This document shows, piece after piece, positions 33,434 through 41,221 of a stretch of DNA of 64,000 nt. The stretch covers positions 2,728,001-2,792,000 of the forward strand of contig NZ_CP032550.1 of NCBI RefSeq assembly GCF_009735645.1. Direction: 5' to 3'. The translations under genes and the position numbers were made by a program. The notes below the pieces were generated by a model that worked only from the letters and a program-made list of their open reading frames with translations, ran no database searches and was not told the origin of the DNA. This DNA comes from Microbacterium oryzae. GTDB lineage: Bacteria > Actinomycetota > Actinomycetes > Actinomycetales > Microbacteriaceae. Position 1 is the first letter of the stretch. Every line of letters begins with the position of its first letter.

Positions 33434-33439
33434 TAGGCT
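33434..33439 (+). promoter_or_regulatory. -10 hexamer TAGGCT, leaderless start
   Basis: TAGGCT ends 6 nt before the ATG at 33446. Confidence 0.6.
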
Positions 33440-33445
33440 GGCGGC

Positions 33446-34348
33446 ATGCCGCTTCTCGACATCCCCGTGCGCCTCGGCGTGCAGATCGCGCCCCAGCACT
33501 CGGCCTACGCCACCATCCGCGACGCGGTGAGCCGGCTCGAGGACATGGGCGTGGACATCCTGTTCAACTGGGACCACTTCTTCCCGCTCTCGGGGGAGCC
33601 CGACGGACTGCACTTCGAGGCGTGGACGATGCTCGCGGCATGGGCCGAGCAGACCGAGCGCGTGGAGTTCGGCTGCCTCGTGAACTGCAACTCGTACCGG
33701 AACGCCGACCTCCAGGCCGACATGGCGCGGACCGTCGACCACATCTCGGCGAAGGGCGGCGACACCGGCCGCTTCATCTTCGGCACCGGCGCCGGATGGT
33801 TCGAGCGCGACTACGACGCGTACGGCTACGAGTTCGGGACGCCCGGGTCGCGGCTCACCGCGCTCGCCGAGGGGCTCGGCCGCATCGAGCGCCGGTGGGA
33901 CGTGCTGAACCCCGCGCCGACGCGGCGCATCCCCGTGATGATCGGCGGCAAGGGCGAGCAGAAGACGCTGCGGCTCGTCGCCCGGCACGCCGACATCTGG
34001 CACTCCTTCACCGAGGGCGAGGAGCTCGCGCGCAAGCTCGACGTGCTCGCCGCGTGGGGCGAGAAGGAGGAGCGCGACCTGTCGGAGCTCGTCATCTCGA
34101 ACGAGCTCAAGCAGCGCGACGAGGCCCGCGCCGATGCGCTGTTCGAGCAGGGCGTGCGCCTGTTCACCCTCGGGATCACCGGCCCCGAGCTCGACTTTCG
34201 ACGAGGTGCGCCGCTGGCTCGCCTGGCGCGACGCGCGCAACGGGGGCTGACGCCGGGCGGATGGCCGGGATCGGGCGGGGAGCCGAGGGACGGGCCATCC
34301 GCTCGCCCGGCCGGGCCCGACGGACGCGGGAATAGGCTGGAATCGTGA
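33446..34348 (+). CDS. LLM class F420-dependent oxidoreductase with 3' frameshift
   Basis: As read, 300 residues. The first 252 follow the LLM F420 family (ILFNWDHFFPLSGEPDGLHF near 38-57, GRFIFGTGAGWFERDYDAYGY near 110-130, IPVMIGGKGEQKTLR near 162). After GPELDF the frame turns to Arg/Pro/Gly-rich sequence. One base further right, the same DNA reads FDEVRRWLAWRDARNGG and stops at 34250, the usual end for this family. Removing one T from TTT at 34196-34198 restores it. The long tail runs into the menB start. Either a real mutation or a sequencing error. Confidence 0.8.
   Translation: MPLLDIPVRLGVQIAPQHSAYATIRDAVSRLEDMGVDILFNWDHFFPLSGEPDGLHFEAWTMLAAWAEQTERVEFGCLVNCNSYRNADLQADMARTVDHISAKGGDTGRFIFGTGAGWFERDYDAYGYEFGTPGSRLTALAEGLGRIERRWDVLNPAPTRRIPVMIGGKGEQKTLRLVARHADIWHSFTEGEELARKLDVLAAWGEKEERDLSELVISNELKQRDEARADALFEQGVRLFTLGITGPELDFRRGAPLARLARRAQRGLTPGGWPGSGGEPRDGPSARPAGPDGRGNRLES
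34333..34338 (+). promoter_or_regulatory. -10 hexamer TAGGCT, leaderless start of menB
   Basis: TAGGCT ends 6 nt before the GTG at 34345. Confidence 0.6.
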
Positions 34349-35253
34349 GCGACGCCTTCGTATCCGAGCTGTTCGACCCGTCCGAGTGGGATGCCGCGCC
34401 CGGCTCGGAGGGGTACCGCGACATCACCGCGCACGTGTCGAAGGACGGGCGCATCGCGCGCGTCGCGATCGACCGGCCCGAGGTGCGGAATGCCTTCCGT
34501 CCGGCGACGGTCGACGAGCTGTATCGCGCGCTCGACATCGCGCGCACCGATCCCCGCATCGGCGTCGTGCTGCTCACCGGAAACGGCCCGAGCCCGAAGG
34601 ACGGCGGCTGGGCGTTCTGCTCGGGCGGCGATCAGCGCATCCGCGGGCGGGATGGCTACAAGTACTCCGAGGAGGACGGTGCGGTCACCGACTCCGCGCG
34701 AGCAGGGCGGCTGCACATCCTGGAGGTGCAGCGTCTCATCCGCTTCATGCCGAAGGTCGTCATCGCGGTCGTGCCGGGATGGGCCGCGGGCGGCGGACAC
34801 TCGCTCAACGTCGTGTGCGACCTGTCGATCGCGTCGGAGGACGCGAAGTTCAAGCAGACCGACGCCGACGTCGGCTCGTTCGACGCCGGCTACGGATCGG
34901 CGTACTTCGCGCGCCAGATCGGGCAGAAGTTCGCCCGCGAGATCTTCTTCCTCGCCGAGACCTACTCCGCGCAGCGCGCGTACGAGATGGGCGCCGTGAA
35001 CCGCGTCGTGCCGCACGCCGAGCTCGAGCGGGAGGCGATCGCGATGGCCCGCACCATCCTCGGGAAGTCGCCCACGGCCATCCGCATGCTGAAGTACGCC
35101 TTCAACGCGGTGGACGACGGGCTCGTGGGGCAGCAGCTGTTCGCCGGCGAGGCGACGCGGCTCGCGTACGGGACGGACGAGGCGGTCGAGGGGCGCGACT
35201 CGTTCCTCGAGAAGCGCGACCCGGACTGGTCGCCGTTCCCGTGGCACTTCTGA
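34345..35253 (+). CDS. menB: 1,4-Dihydroxy-2-naphthoyl-CoA synthase
   Basis: The 302-residue crotonase-fold enzyme closes the naphthoate ring of menaquinone. Markers are WAFCSGGDQRIRGRDGYKY near residue 90-108 (oxyanion hole and flexible loop), PGWAAGGGHSLNVVCDLSIA near 148-167, and DVGSFDAGYGSAYFARQIGQ near 175-195, the last two highly conserved in MenB. The C-terminus EKRDPDWSPFPWHF is also typical. Starts at GTG with a leaderless-type promoter. Part of a menC/menB/menE/menA/menD group. Confidence 0.95.
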   Translation: MSDAFVSELFDPSEWDAAPGSEGYRDITAHVSKDGRIARVAIDRPEVRNAFRPATVDELYRALDIARTDPRIGVVLLTGNGPSPKDGGWAFCSGGDQRIRGRDGYKYSEEDGAVTDSARAGRLHILEVQRLIRFMPKVVIAVVPGWAAGGGHSLNVVCDLSIASEDAKFKQTDADVGSFDAGYGSAYFARQIGQKFAREIFFLAETYSAQRAYEMGAVNRVVPHAELEREAIAMARTILGKSPTAIRMLKYAFNAVDDGLVGQQLFAGEATRLAYGTDEAVEGRDSFLEKRDPDWSPFPWHF

Positions 35254-35283
35254 CGTCTGCGCGGGTCTGCGCGCGGGGGCGGG

Positions 35284-35313
35284 GAGTCGGGGTGCGGCGA
35301 GTCGGGGTGCGGC
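35284..35313 (+). repeat. 15-bp direct repeat upstream of menE
   Basis: GAGTCGGGGTGCGGC occurs twice in tandem (35284-35298 and 35299-35313), ending 1 nt before the GTG of menE. Confidence 0.7.
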
Positions 35314-35314
35314 G

Positions 35315-36439
35315 GTGAAGCTCGAGCGATTCGAGGGCGACGAGCCGCGGGATCTGCTGCGCGCGCTGCGGCGCGCGCTCGGCGCGGGTCCCGCGATCGC
35401 GGTCGGCCAGGGGCGCGAGCTGCCGGCGGATGTGCCGCCGGGGACCGCGGTCGTCCTCACGACGTCGGGATCGACGGGCGTGCCGAAGAGCGTGCGGCTG
35501 TCGCGGCATGCGCTGACCGCGAGCGCGCTGGCGACGAGCGCGCGGATCGGCGCGGGGCAGTGGCTGCTGCCGCTGTCGGCGACGTACATCGCGGGCATCC
35601 AGGTGCTCGTCCGCGGGCTCGTCGAGGGGACGGAGCCGGCCATCCTCTCGGGCCGCTTCTCCGCCGCCGCGTTCGCGCATGTCGTCTCCGGCATGCGCTC
35701 GTCGCGCGGCGGAGTGAGGGTGCCGACCTACACCTCGCTCGTGCCCGCGCAGCTGCAGACGCTCGTCGACGCCGCGGACGATGCCGAGGTGCGCCGCGCC
35801 CTCGCGTCGTTCGAGGCCATCCTCGTCGGCGGGCAGGCGCTGCCCGCGGCGCTGCACGACCGCGCGACGGAGCTGGGGGCGCGCATCGTCCGCACGTACG
35901 GCTCGACGGAGACGAGCGGCGGCTGCGTGTACGACGGCGTGCCCCTCGACGGCGTGACGGTGGCGGAGGTCGACGGCGAGCTGCGGATCGCCGGTCCCAT
36001 GCTCGCCGAGGAATACGTCGGCGACCCCGAGCTCACGACGCGCACCTTCGTCACGGATGGCGACGGCATGCGCTGGTATCGAACGGGCGACGCGGGCGCG
36101 GTGACGGATGGCCGGGTGTCGGTCACCGGGCGGATCGACAACGTGATCGTGTCGGGCGGGGTCAACGTGTCGCTCGACCGCGTGGAGCGGGTCGTCCGCG
36201 AGCTGCCGGGGCTCGCGGAGGCCGTGGTCGTCGGGGCGCCGGACGAGCGCTGGGGCGAGACGCCCGTCGTCGTCGCCGCGCGCACGGGGGAGGCGCCCGA
36301 GCTCACCGAGGTGCGCGCAGCGGTGGAGGCCGCTCTCGGGAAGCCGGCACGGCCATCCGCACTCGTCTTCGTGGACGCGCTGCCGCGGCTGACGTCCGGC
36401 AAGCCCGACCGGCGTGCGATCCGCGGGCTGGTGGGCTGA
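35315..36439 (+). CDS. menE: o-Succinylbenzoate-CoA ligase (AMP-binding)
   Basis: A 374-residue, short adenylate-forming enzyme. The A3 phosphate-binding motif is LTTSGSTGVPKSV near residues 48-60, the A5 region is RTYGSTETSGGCVYDG near 195, WYRTGDAG near 252 is A7, and TGRIDNVIVSGGVNVSL near 270-286 is A8, followed by TSGKPDRRAIRG with the catalytic Lys. Actinobacterial MenE proteins are of this compact type. It activates OSB to OSB-CoA for MenB. GTG start at 35315; the start is uncertain because 15-bp repeats precede it. Confidence 0.88.
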   Translation: MKLERFEGDEPRDLLRALRRALGAGPAIAVGQGRELPADVPPGTAVVLTTSGSTGVPKSVRLSRHALTASALATSARIGAGQWLLPLSATYIAGIQVLVRGLVEGTEPAILSGRFSAAAFAHVVSGMRSSRGGVRVPTYTSLVPAQLQTLVDAADDAEVRRALASFEAILVGGQALPAALHDRATELGARIVRTYGSTETSGGCVYDGVPLDGVTVAEVDGELRIAGPMLAEEYVGDPELTTRTFVTDGDGMRWYRTGDAGAVTDGRVSVTGRIDNVIVSGGVNVSLDRVERVVRELPGLAEAVVVGAPDERWGETPVVVAARTGEAPELTEVRAAVEAALGKPARPSALVFVDALPRLTSGKPDRRAIRGLVG

Positions 36440-36479
36440 GGCGGGATCGCCGGCGGGGCTGGCGCGGGGGTTCCCAGCG

Positions 36480-36557
36480 CCAGACGATGTCGTCTCACCG
36501 CGGGGACATCGGATTCCGCCGTTTTCCGTGTCGCGCGGATGAGGCGACATCATCTGG
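36480..36557. repeat. Inverted-repeat element, copy 2 of dispersed 24-mer
   Basis: The 24 bp at 36480-36503 equal 7218-7241. The 17-bp arm at 36541-36557 is its reverse complement with two mismatches, giving a 78-bp hairpin-forming element between menE and menA. No coding content. It looks like a small dispersed palindromic element. Confidence 0.7.
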
Positions 36558-36619
36558 TGCACGGGTGCCCCGCCGCCCGCCGTCCGTGCCTCGTCCGCCG
36601 TCCGCACAGCGCGGGGTCG

Positions 36620-36625
36620 TAGGAT
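36620..36625 (+). promoter_or_regulatory. -10-like TAGGAT upstream of menA
   Basis: TAGGAT ends 8 nt before the GTG at 36634, slightly further than the 6-7 nt at the other genes. Confidence 0.4.
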
Positions 36626-36633
36626 CGGACCCC

Positions 36634-37587
36634 GTGGCACAGCCGAAGAATCGCAGGAAGAACGTCAGCGGCAACCCGGCCAAGCGCAGCACGGCGGCGG
36701 CGCCGGTGTCGAAGCCGGTGACCTTCGGGGACTGGGTCGGCGCGGCACGGCTGCGCACCCTGCCGCTCGCCCTCACGCCGATCCTCATCGGAACGGGCGC
36801 CGCGGTGCTCGTGGGCGACGAGTTCCACTGGGTCATCGCGCTCGCGTGCCTCGTGGTCGCGGTGGCGCTGCAAATCGGCGTGAACTTCGCCAACGACTAC
36901 TCGGATGGCGTCCGCGGCACGGACGACCATCGCGTCGGACCCGCGCGGCTCACCGCCTCCAAGCGGGTGACGCCGAAGTCGGTCCTCACGGTCGCGCTGG
37001 TGTTCTTCGCGATCGCCGCCCTCGCGGGGCTGGCGATCGTCATCCGCACGCAGCAGTGGTGGATGCTCGTCGTCGGCGCGCTCTGCATCGTCGCGGCCTG
37101 GTTCTACACCGGCGGCAAGCGCCCCTACGGGTACAACGCCCTCGGCGAGGTGTTCGTCTTCGTCTTCTTCGGGCTCGTCGCGACGCTCGGCACGACCTGG
37201 GTGCAGGCGCTCGCCCTGCCGCAGGAGGCGTGGTTCGGCGCGGTCGCATCCGGCTTCTTCGCGTGCGCGGTGCTGCTCGCCAACAACCTCCGCGACATCG
37301 ACCAGGACCGCACGGTGGGCAAGCGCACGCTCACGGTCCTCATCGGACGCCGCGCGACGCAGGTGCTCTTCACGGTGCTCGTCGTCCTCGCGTTCGCGAT
37401 CGCCGCGTACCTCGCGTTCTTCTACCCGCTCGCCTGGCTGGCGCTCCTGGCGCTGCTGGCCGCGGGCCCCGCGGTCGTCATCGTCTGGACGTATCAAACC
37501 GCGCGCGAGCTCATCCTCGCGCTGGCGCTCACATCGCTCGCGTCGCTGGGGTACGCGGTGTTCCTCGCCTGGGCCTTCATCGGCTGA
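36634..37587 (+). CDS. menA: 1,4-Dihydroxy-2-naphthoate polyprenyltransferase
   Basis: A 317-residue UbiA-superfamily membrane enzyme that joins DHNA to a polyprenyl chain. The first Asp-rich motif is NFANDYSDGVRGTDDHRVGP near residues 87-106, the second is NNLRDIDQDRTVGKRTL near 212-228, with about eight membrane helices. The N-terminal 30 residues are basic and cytoplasmic. The prenyl donor is made by the polyprenyl synthase at 46543. GTG start. Convergent with a DUF4229 gene 7 bp away. Confidence 0.94.
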   Translation: MAQPKNRRKNVSGNPAKRSTAAAPVSKPVTFGDWVGAARLRTLPLALTPILIGTGAAVLVGDEFHWVIALACLVVAVALQIGVNFANDYSDGVRGTDDHRVGPARLTASKRVTPKSVLTVALVFFAIAALAGLAIVIRTQQWWMLVVGALCIVAAWFYTGGKRPYGYNALGEVFVFVFFGLVATLGTTWVQALALPQEAWFGAVASGFFACAVLLANNLRDIDQDRTVGKRTLTVLIGRRATQVLFTVLVVLAFAIAAYLAFFYPLAWLALLALLAAGPAVVIVWTYQTARELILALALTSLASLGYAVFLAWAFIG

Positions 37588-37594
37588 CGCCGGG

Positions 37595-37876
37595 TCAGTC
37601 CTCGCGGGTGGCGGCGTCCTCGGCCTCGGCATCGAGCTGACGGCCGGAGGCGCGGCGCGCCCGCTTGCCCTGATTGCGCTCGTACAGGCCCGTCGACACC
37701 TCGTTCAGGGGGCGCCGCAGCAGGAGGATCGACAGGCTCAGCCCGATGAGCGCTGCGAACAGGGCGGCGAGCCACCACAGCTGCTGGAACACCGGGAAGA
37801 TCATCAGCACGCCGAACGGCACGAGGAACGCCAGCAGACGCAGCACCGAGTACACGACGACAGAGCGGATGTTCAT
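37595..37876 (-). CDS. DUF4229 family membrane protein
   Basis: A 93-residue protein with two membrane helices (about residues 8-28 and 33-53), followed by LLRRPLNEVSTGLYERNQGKR and a charged tail, the DUF4229 pattern of Actinobacteria. Function unknown; it is often found beside menaquinone genes such as menD or menA, as here (family knowledge). The ATG at 37876 is preceded at 6 nt by TAGGAT. Confidence 0.82.
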   Translation of the reverse strand: MNIRSVVVYSVLRLLAFLVPFGVLMIFPVFQQLWWLAALFAALIGLSLSILLLRRPLNEVSTGLYERNQGKRARRASGRQLDAEAEDAATRED

Positions 37877-37882
37877 CCCTCC

Positions 37883-37888
37883 ATCCTA
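37883..37888 (-). promoter_or_regulatory. -10 hexamer TAGGAT, leaderless start of DUF4229 gene
   Basis: TAGGAT on the minus strand ends 6 nt before the ATG at 37876. The spacer GGAGGG could also act as a close ribosome site. Confidence 0.55.
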
Positions 37889-37973
37889 GAAGCGGCCGCC
37901 TGAGCGCACCCGGGGCGGCGTCCGCCAAGCGCACCGGTTCCGCGACGCCCAGGCCGCGCACGCCGCCGACGCC

Positions 37974-37979
37974 TAGGAT
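37974..37979 (+). promoter_or_regulatory. -10 hexamer TAGGAT, leaderless start
   Basis: TAGGAT ends 6 nt before the ATG at 37986, about 90 bp from a divergent TAGGAT promoter. Confidence 0.55.
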
Positions 37980-37985
37980 GAGGAG

Positions 37986-38456
37986 ATGGCCCGCGCTCTC
38001 ATCCTCCTAGCGGTCGCCGCCGTCGTGTTCTGGGTCTTCAGCATCGTCGACTGCGCGGTGCAGTCGCCGGCCCGCCACCGCGGTGTCTCGAAGAACACGT
38101 GGCTGGTCATCGTGGTCCTCATCCCCGTCATCGGGGGGATCCTCTGGTTCGCGATCGGCCGCACTCGGCCCGACGCGCCGGCTCGCGGGCCCGTCGCGCC
38201 CGACGACGACCCGACCTTCCTGGGCACGCTCGGCGCGTTCCCCGACCAGGACGAGCGCATCCGTCAGCTCGAGGAGGAGCTCGCCAAGCTCGACGCCGAG
38301 GACGAGCCGAAGCGCAACCCCGAGCCGAAGCGCAACCCCGAGCCGAAGCGCAACCCCGAGCCGAAGCCGAAGCCCGACGACGAGCCGAACGGCGACGGGC
38401 GCTCGGGCGACGAGCGCGAGGGCGACGGCCGGGACCCGTCCGGCTCGCGCGGCTGA
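37986..38456 (+). CDS. PLD nuclease N-terminal (PLDc_N) domain membrane protein
   Basis: A 156-residue protein with two membrane helices (about 3-22 and 38-58, the second in NTWLVIVVLIPVIGGILWF) matching the PLDc_N domain common upstream of menD in Actinobacteria. After residue 85 it is a hydrophilic tail with three exact EPKRNP units encoded by 18-bp repeats (38304-38357), then Asp/Gly/Arg-rich sequence. No phospholipase D catalytic HxK motif is present. Function unknown. It is followed directly by menD (1 nt between stop and ATG). Confidence 0.8.
   Translation: MARALILLAVAAVVFWVFSIVDCAVQSPARHRGVSKNTWLVIVVLIPVIGGILWFAIGRTRPDAPARGPVAPDDDPTFLGTLGAFPDQDERIRQLEEELAKLDAEDEPKRNPEPKRNPEPKRNPEPKPKPDDEPNGDGRSGDEREGDGRDPSGSRG
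38304..38357 (+). repeat. 18-bp coding tandem repeat, three copies
   Basis: GAGCCGAAGCGCAACCCC repeats exactly three times, plus a partial fourth, encoding EPKRNP units in the tail of the PLDc_N protein. Confidence 0.9.
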
Positions 38457-38457
38457 C

Positions 38458-40149
38458 ATGACCGAGCAGGCGATCGCGTCGCCGGCCTCGGAGGCCGCGT
38501 GGGCGCTGCTGTCGGAGCTCGTCGCGCAGGGCGTCACCCATGTCATCGTGAGCCCGGGCTCGCGCTCCCAGGCGCTCGCGCTCGCCGCCGCGCGCCTCGA
38601 GCGCGAGGGGCGCATCCGGCTGCATGTGCGCATCGACGAGCGCGTGGCGGGCTTCACCGCCCTGGGCATCGGCCGGGAGCTCGGCGTGCCGGCGGCGCTC
38701 ATCTGCACATCGGGCACGGCCGTGGCGAACCTCCTGCCCGCCGCGCTCGAGGCCCATCACTCCGGCGTCCCCCTGCTGCTGCTCACGGCCGACAGGCCGC
38801 CCGAGCTCCGCGGCATCGGCGCGAACCAGACCATGCGCCAGCCCGGTCTCTTCGACGCGATCACCCGCTTCGCCGTTGACGCCGAGACCCCCACGGGCGC
38901 GGCGGGCGAGGGCGAGCGGATGGCCGAGCTCGCGTCGTCCGCGTTCGCTCACGCGGTGGGGGCGGCCGGGGAGGCGCCCGCCGGGCCCGTGCACCTCAAC
39001 CTGCCGTACCGCGAGCCGCTCGCCGGGGCGATGCCGGCGGCGGAGGCGCGCGATGCCGACGCTCCCGCAGCGCAGACGACGGCGCTCGCGCGCCCGGCCA
39101 CGGCCATCCCGCGCGGACCGCGGACCGTCGTCGTCGCGGGCGCGGATGCCGGCCCCGCGGCCGAGCAGATCGCGCACGAGGGCGGATGGCCGCTGATCGC
39201 GGAGATCGTGAGCGGCGCGCGCTTCGGACGCAATGTCGTGCACGGCTACCGGGAGGCGCTGCGGGAGCCGGAGCTCGGCGGCCGCGTGGAACGGGCGATC
39301 GTGTTCGGCCATCCCACGCTCAGCCGCGAGGTGTCGGCGCTGCTGTCGGACCCCGCGGTGGAGGTCGTCGCGGTGCGGCGTGGTGGCGAGGAGCTGAACC
39401 TCAACGGCGCGAGCCGCGCGGTCTGGGGCGTCGACGTGGCGGACGGCCCGGGCGACGACGTCTGGCGCGGCGCATGGCTGCGGTTCTCGCAGGCGCACCT
39501 GCCCGACCTCGCACCTCCCGCGCCCGACATCGACGGCCTGCAGTCGACCGACCCTCATCAGCGCGGCGAGGCGGTGCGCGCGGAGCTCGAGGCCGTGCGG
39601 CGCCCGCTCGACCGCGCGCAGCTGGTGGCCGCGGTGTGGGCGGCGACCTGGCCCCACGACCGGCTCGTCTTCGGCTCGTCGCGCCTCGTGCGGATCGCCG
39701 ATGCGCTGCTGCCGGGCAAGAAGGTGCCCGTGCACGCCAACCGCGGCCTGGCCGGCATCGACGGCACCGTCGCCACCGCCATGGGCGTCGCGCTCGCGAG
39801 CCAGGGCGCGGCGCGCGCGGGCGTGACGCGCGTGCTGCTGGGGGACCTGACCTTCCTCCACGACGTGGGGGCGCTGCTCCTGCCCGACATCGAAGACGAG
39901 CCGCGCGTGCAGATCGTCGTGGGCAACGATCGCGGCGGCACCATCTTCGACGGGCTCGAGGTGGCGAGCACCGCATCGGCGGAGGACATGTCGCGCGTGC
40001 AGTACACGCCGCAGTCGGTGCGCATCGAGCAGCTCGCGATGGCGTACGGGTGGGAGCACCACCGGGTCACGACCCGCGGAGCCCTCGATCAGGCGCTCAC
40101 CTCGACCGTCGGCCGGCGGCAGATCATCGAGGTCCCGCTCGCCCGCTGA
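38458..40149 (+). CDS. menD: SEPHCHC synthase
   Basis: A 563-residue thiamine-diphosphate enzyme that adds a succinyl-semialdehyde unit to isochorismate. Seen are VIVSPGSRSQALALAAA near residue 29, HVRIDERVAGFTALGIG near 56, the TDP site region VHANRGLAGIDGTVATAMGVAL near 423, and LLGDLTFLHDVGALL near 461 followed by IVVGNDRGGTIFDGLE (GDLTF...NDRGG, the Mg/TDP motif). Length is normal. The ATG begins 1 nt after the preceding stop, so translation is coupled. Confidence 0.95.
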   Translation: MTEQAIASPASEAAWALLSELVAQGVTHVIVSPGSRSQALALAAARLEREGRIRLHVRIDERVAGFTALGIGRELGVPAALICTSGTAVANLLPAALEAHHSGVPLLLLTADRPPELRGIGANQTMRQPGLFDAITRFAVDAETPTGAAGEGERMAELASSAFAHAVGAAGEAPAGPVHLNLPYREPLAGAMPAAEARDADAPAAQTTALARPATAIPRGPRTVVVAGADAGPAAEQIAHEGGWPLIAEIVSGARFGRNVVHGYREALREPELGGRVERAIVFGHPTLSREVSALLSDPAVEVVAVRRGGEELNLNGASRAVWGVDVADGPGDDVWRGAWLRFSQAHLPDLAPPAPDIDGLQSTDPHQRGEAVRAELEAVRRPLDRAQLVAAVWAATWPHDRLVFGSSRLVRIADALLPGKKVPVHANRGLAGIDGTVATAMGVALASQGAARAGVTRVLLGDLTFLHDVGALLLPDIEDEPRVQIVVGNDRGGTIFDGLEVASTASAEDMSRVQYTPQSVRIEQLAMAYGWEHHRVTTRGALDQALTSTVGRRQIIEVPLAR

Positions 40150-40230
40150 ACGGCGCGTCGACGCGACGGGGGCGACCTTCGAGAGGCGGGCTCCGGCCAT
40201 CCGCTCTGGTGCCGTCGGCCGTGCCCGCGG

Positions 40231-40236
40231 CAGGAT
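40231..40236 (+). promoter_or_regulatory. -10-like CAGGAT before PPK2 gene
   Basis: CAGGAT ends 6 nt before the ATG at 40243; not a strict TAnnnT. Confidence 0.35.
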
Positions 40237-40242
40237 GGGGCC

Positions 40243-41112
40243 ATGACCGCGAAGAGCCAGGTGAAGTGGACGGATGACGCGCTGACGGCGCTGCGGGCGG
40301 GGGAGGGGTTCCGGCTCGCGGATCTCGACCCGAGAGCGACGCCCGGCTACACCGGCGACAAGAAGGACGGCGCGGTCGACCTCGCCGCGGGCCTCGCGCA
40401 GCTGGCGGAGTACCAGGAGCGGCTCTACGCCGCGAGCCACGGCGGCGACGCGGACGACCGCGTGCTGCTCGTGCTGCAGGCGATGGACTCGGCCGGGAAG
40501 GGCGGCATCGTGCGGCACGTCGTCGGCGGCGTGGACCCGCAGGGCATCGAGCTCGCTGCCTTCAAGGCGCCGACACCCGCCGAGCTCGCGCACGACTTCC
40601 TCTGGCGCATCGAGAAGCGCGTGCCGCGCGCGGGCTACATCGGCGTCTTCGACCGCTCGCACTACGAGGACGTGCTCATCGGGCGCGTGCGCGGACTCGC
40701 GTCCGCCGAGGAGATCGAGCGCCGGTACGACGCCATCAACGCGTTCGAGGCGCGACTCGTCGAGCAGGGCACCCGCATCGTGAAGGTCATGCTGCACATC
40801 TCCTACGACGAGCAGGGCGAGCGGCTCATGGAGCGACTCGAGCGCCCCGACAAGCACTGGAAGTACAACCCCGGCGACGTCGACGAGCGCGCGCACTGGC
40901 CCGCCTATCAGGAGGCGTACCAGGCCGTCTTCGACCGCACCTCGACGGAGGCCGCGCCCTGGTACGTCGTGCCCGCGAACCGGAAGTGGTACGCGCGGCT
41001 CGCCGTGCAGGAGCTCCTGCTGGAGACGCTCGAAGGCATCGACCCCCAGTGGCCGGACGCGGACTTCGACGTCGCGGCCGAGAAGGAGCGCCTGCGCGCC
41101 ACCATGGGCTGA
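40243..41112 (+). CDS. Polyphosphate kinase 2 family protein
   Basis: The 289-residue P-loop kinase has Walker A DSAGKGG (residues 82-88, within VLQAMDSAGKGG), the Walker B/lid FDRSHYEDV (Asp137) and RPDKHWKYNPGD near 206. PPK2 enzymes phosphorylate nucleotides using polyphosphate. The short single-domain form resembles nucleoside mono- or diphosphate-using classes (class uncertain). It stands between menD and a glycerate kinase gene without clear functional links to either. Confidence 0.9.
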   Translation: MTAKSQVKWTDDALTALRAGEGFRLADLDPRATPGYTGDKKDGAVDLAAGLAQLAEYQERLYAASHGGDADDRVLLVLQAMDSAGKGGIVRHVVGGVDPQGIELAAFKAPTPAELAHDFLWRIEKRVPRAGYIGVFDRSHYEDVLIGRVRGLASAEEIERRYDAINAFEARLVEQGTRIVKVMLHISYDEQGERLMERLERPDKHWKYNPGDVDERAHWPAYQEAYQAVFDRTSTEAAPWYVVPANRKWYARLAVQELLLETLEGIDPQWPDADFDVAAEKERLRATMG

Positions 41113-41221
41113 GCCCGACGGGCGGGGCGGATGGCCGGGGCGGGGCGGCGGCCGGTGCGAGGGGGATGGCTCGGATCGCCCCGCGAAGGGAGGGCGCCTC
41201 GGGATGCGGGAGGATGGACGC

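Noticed and set aside
37986..38456. Phospholipase D
   Set aside because: Only the PLDc_N membrane domain is present; no HxKxxxxD catalytic motif.
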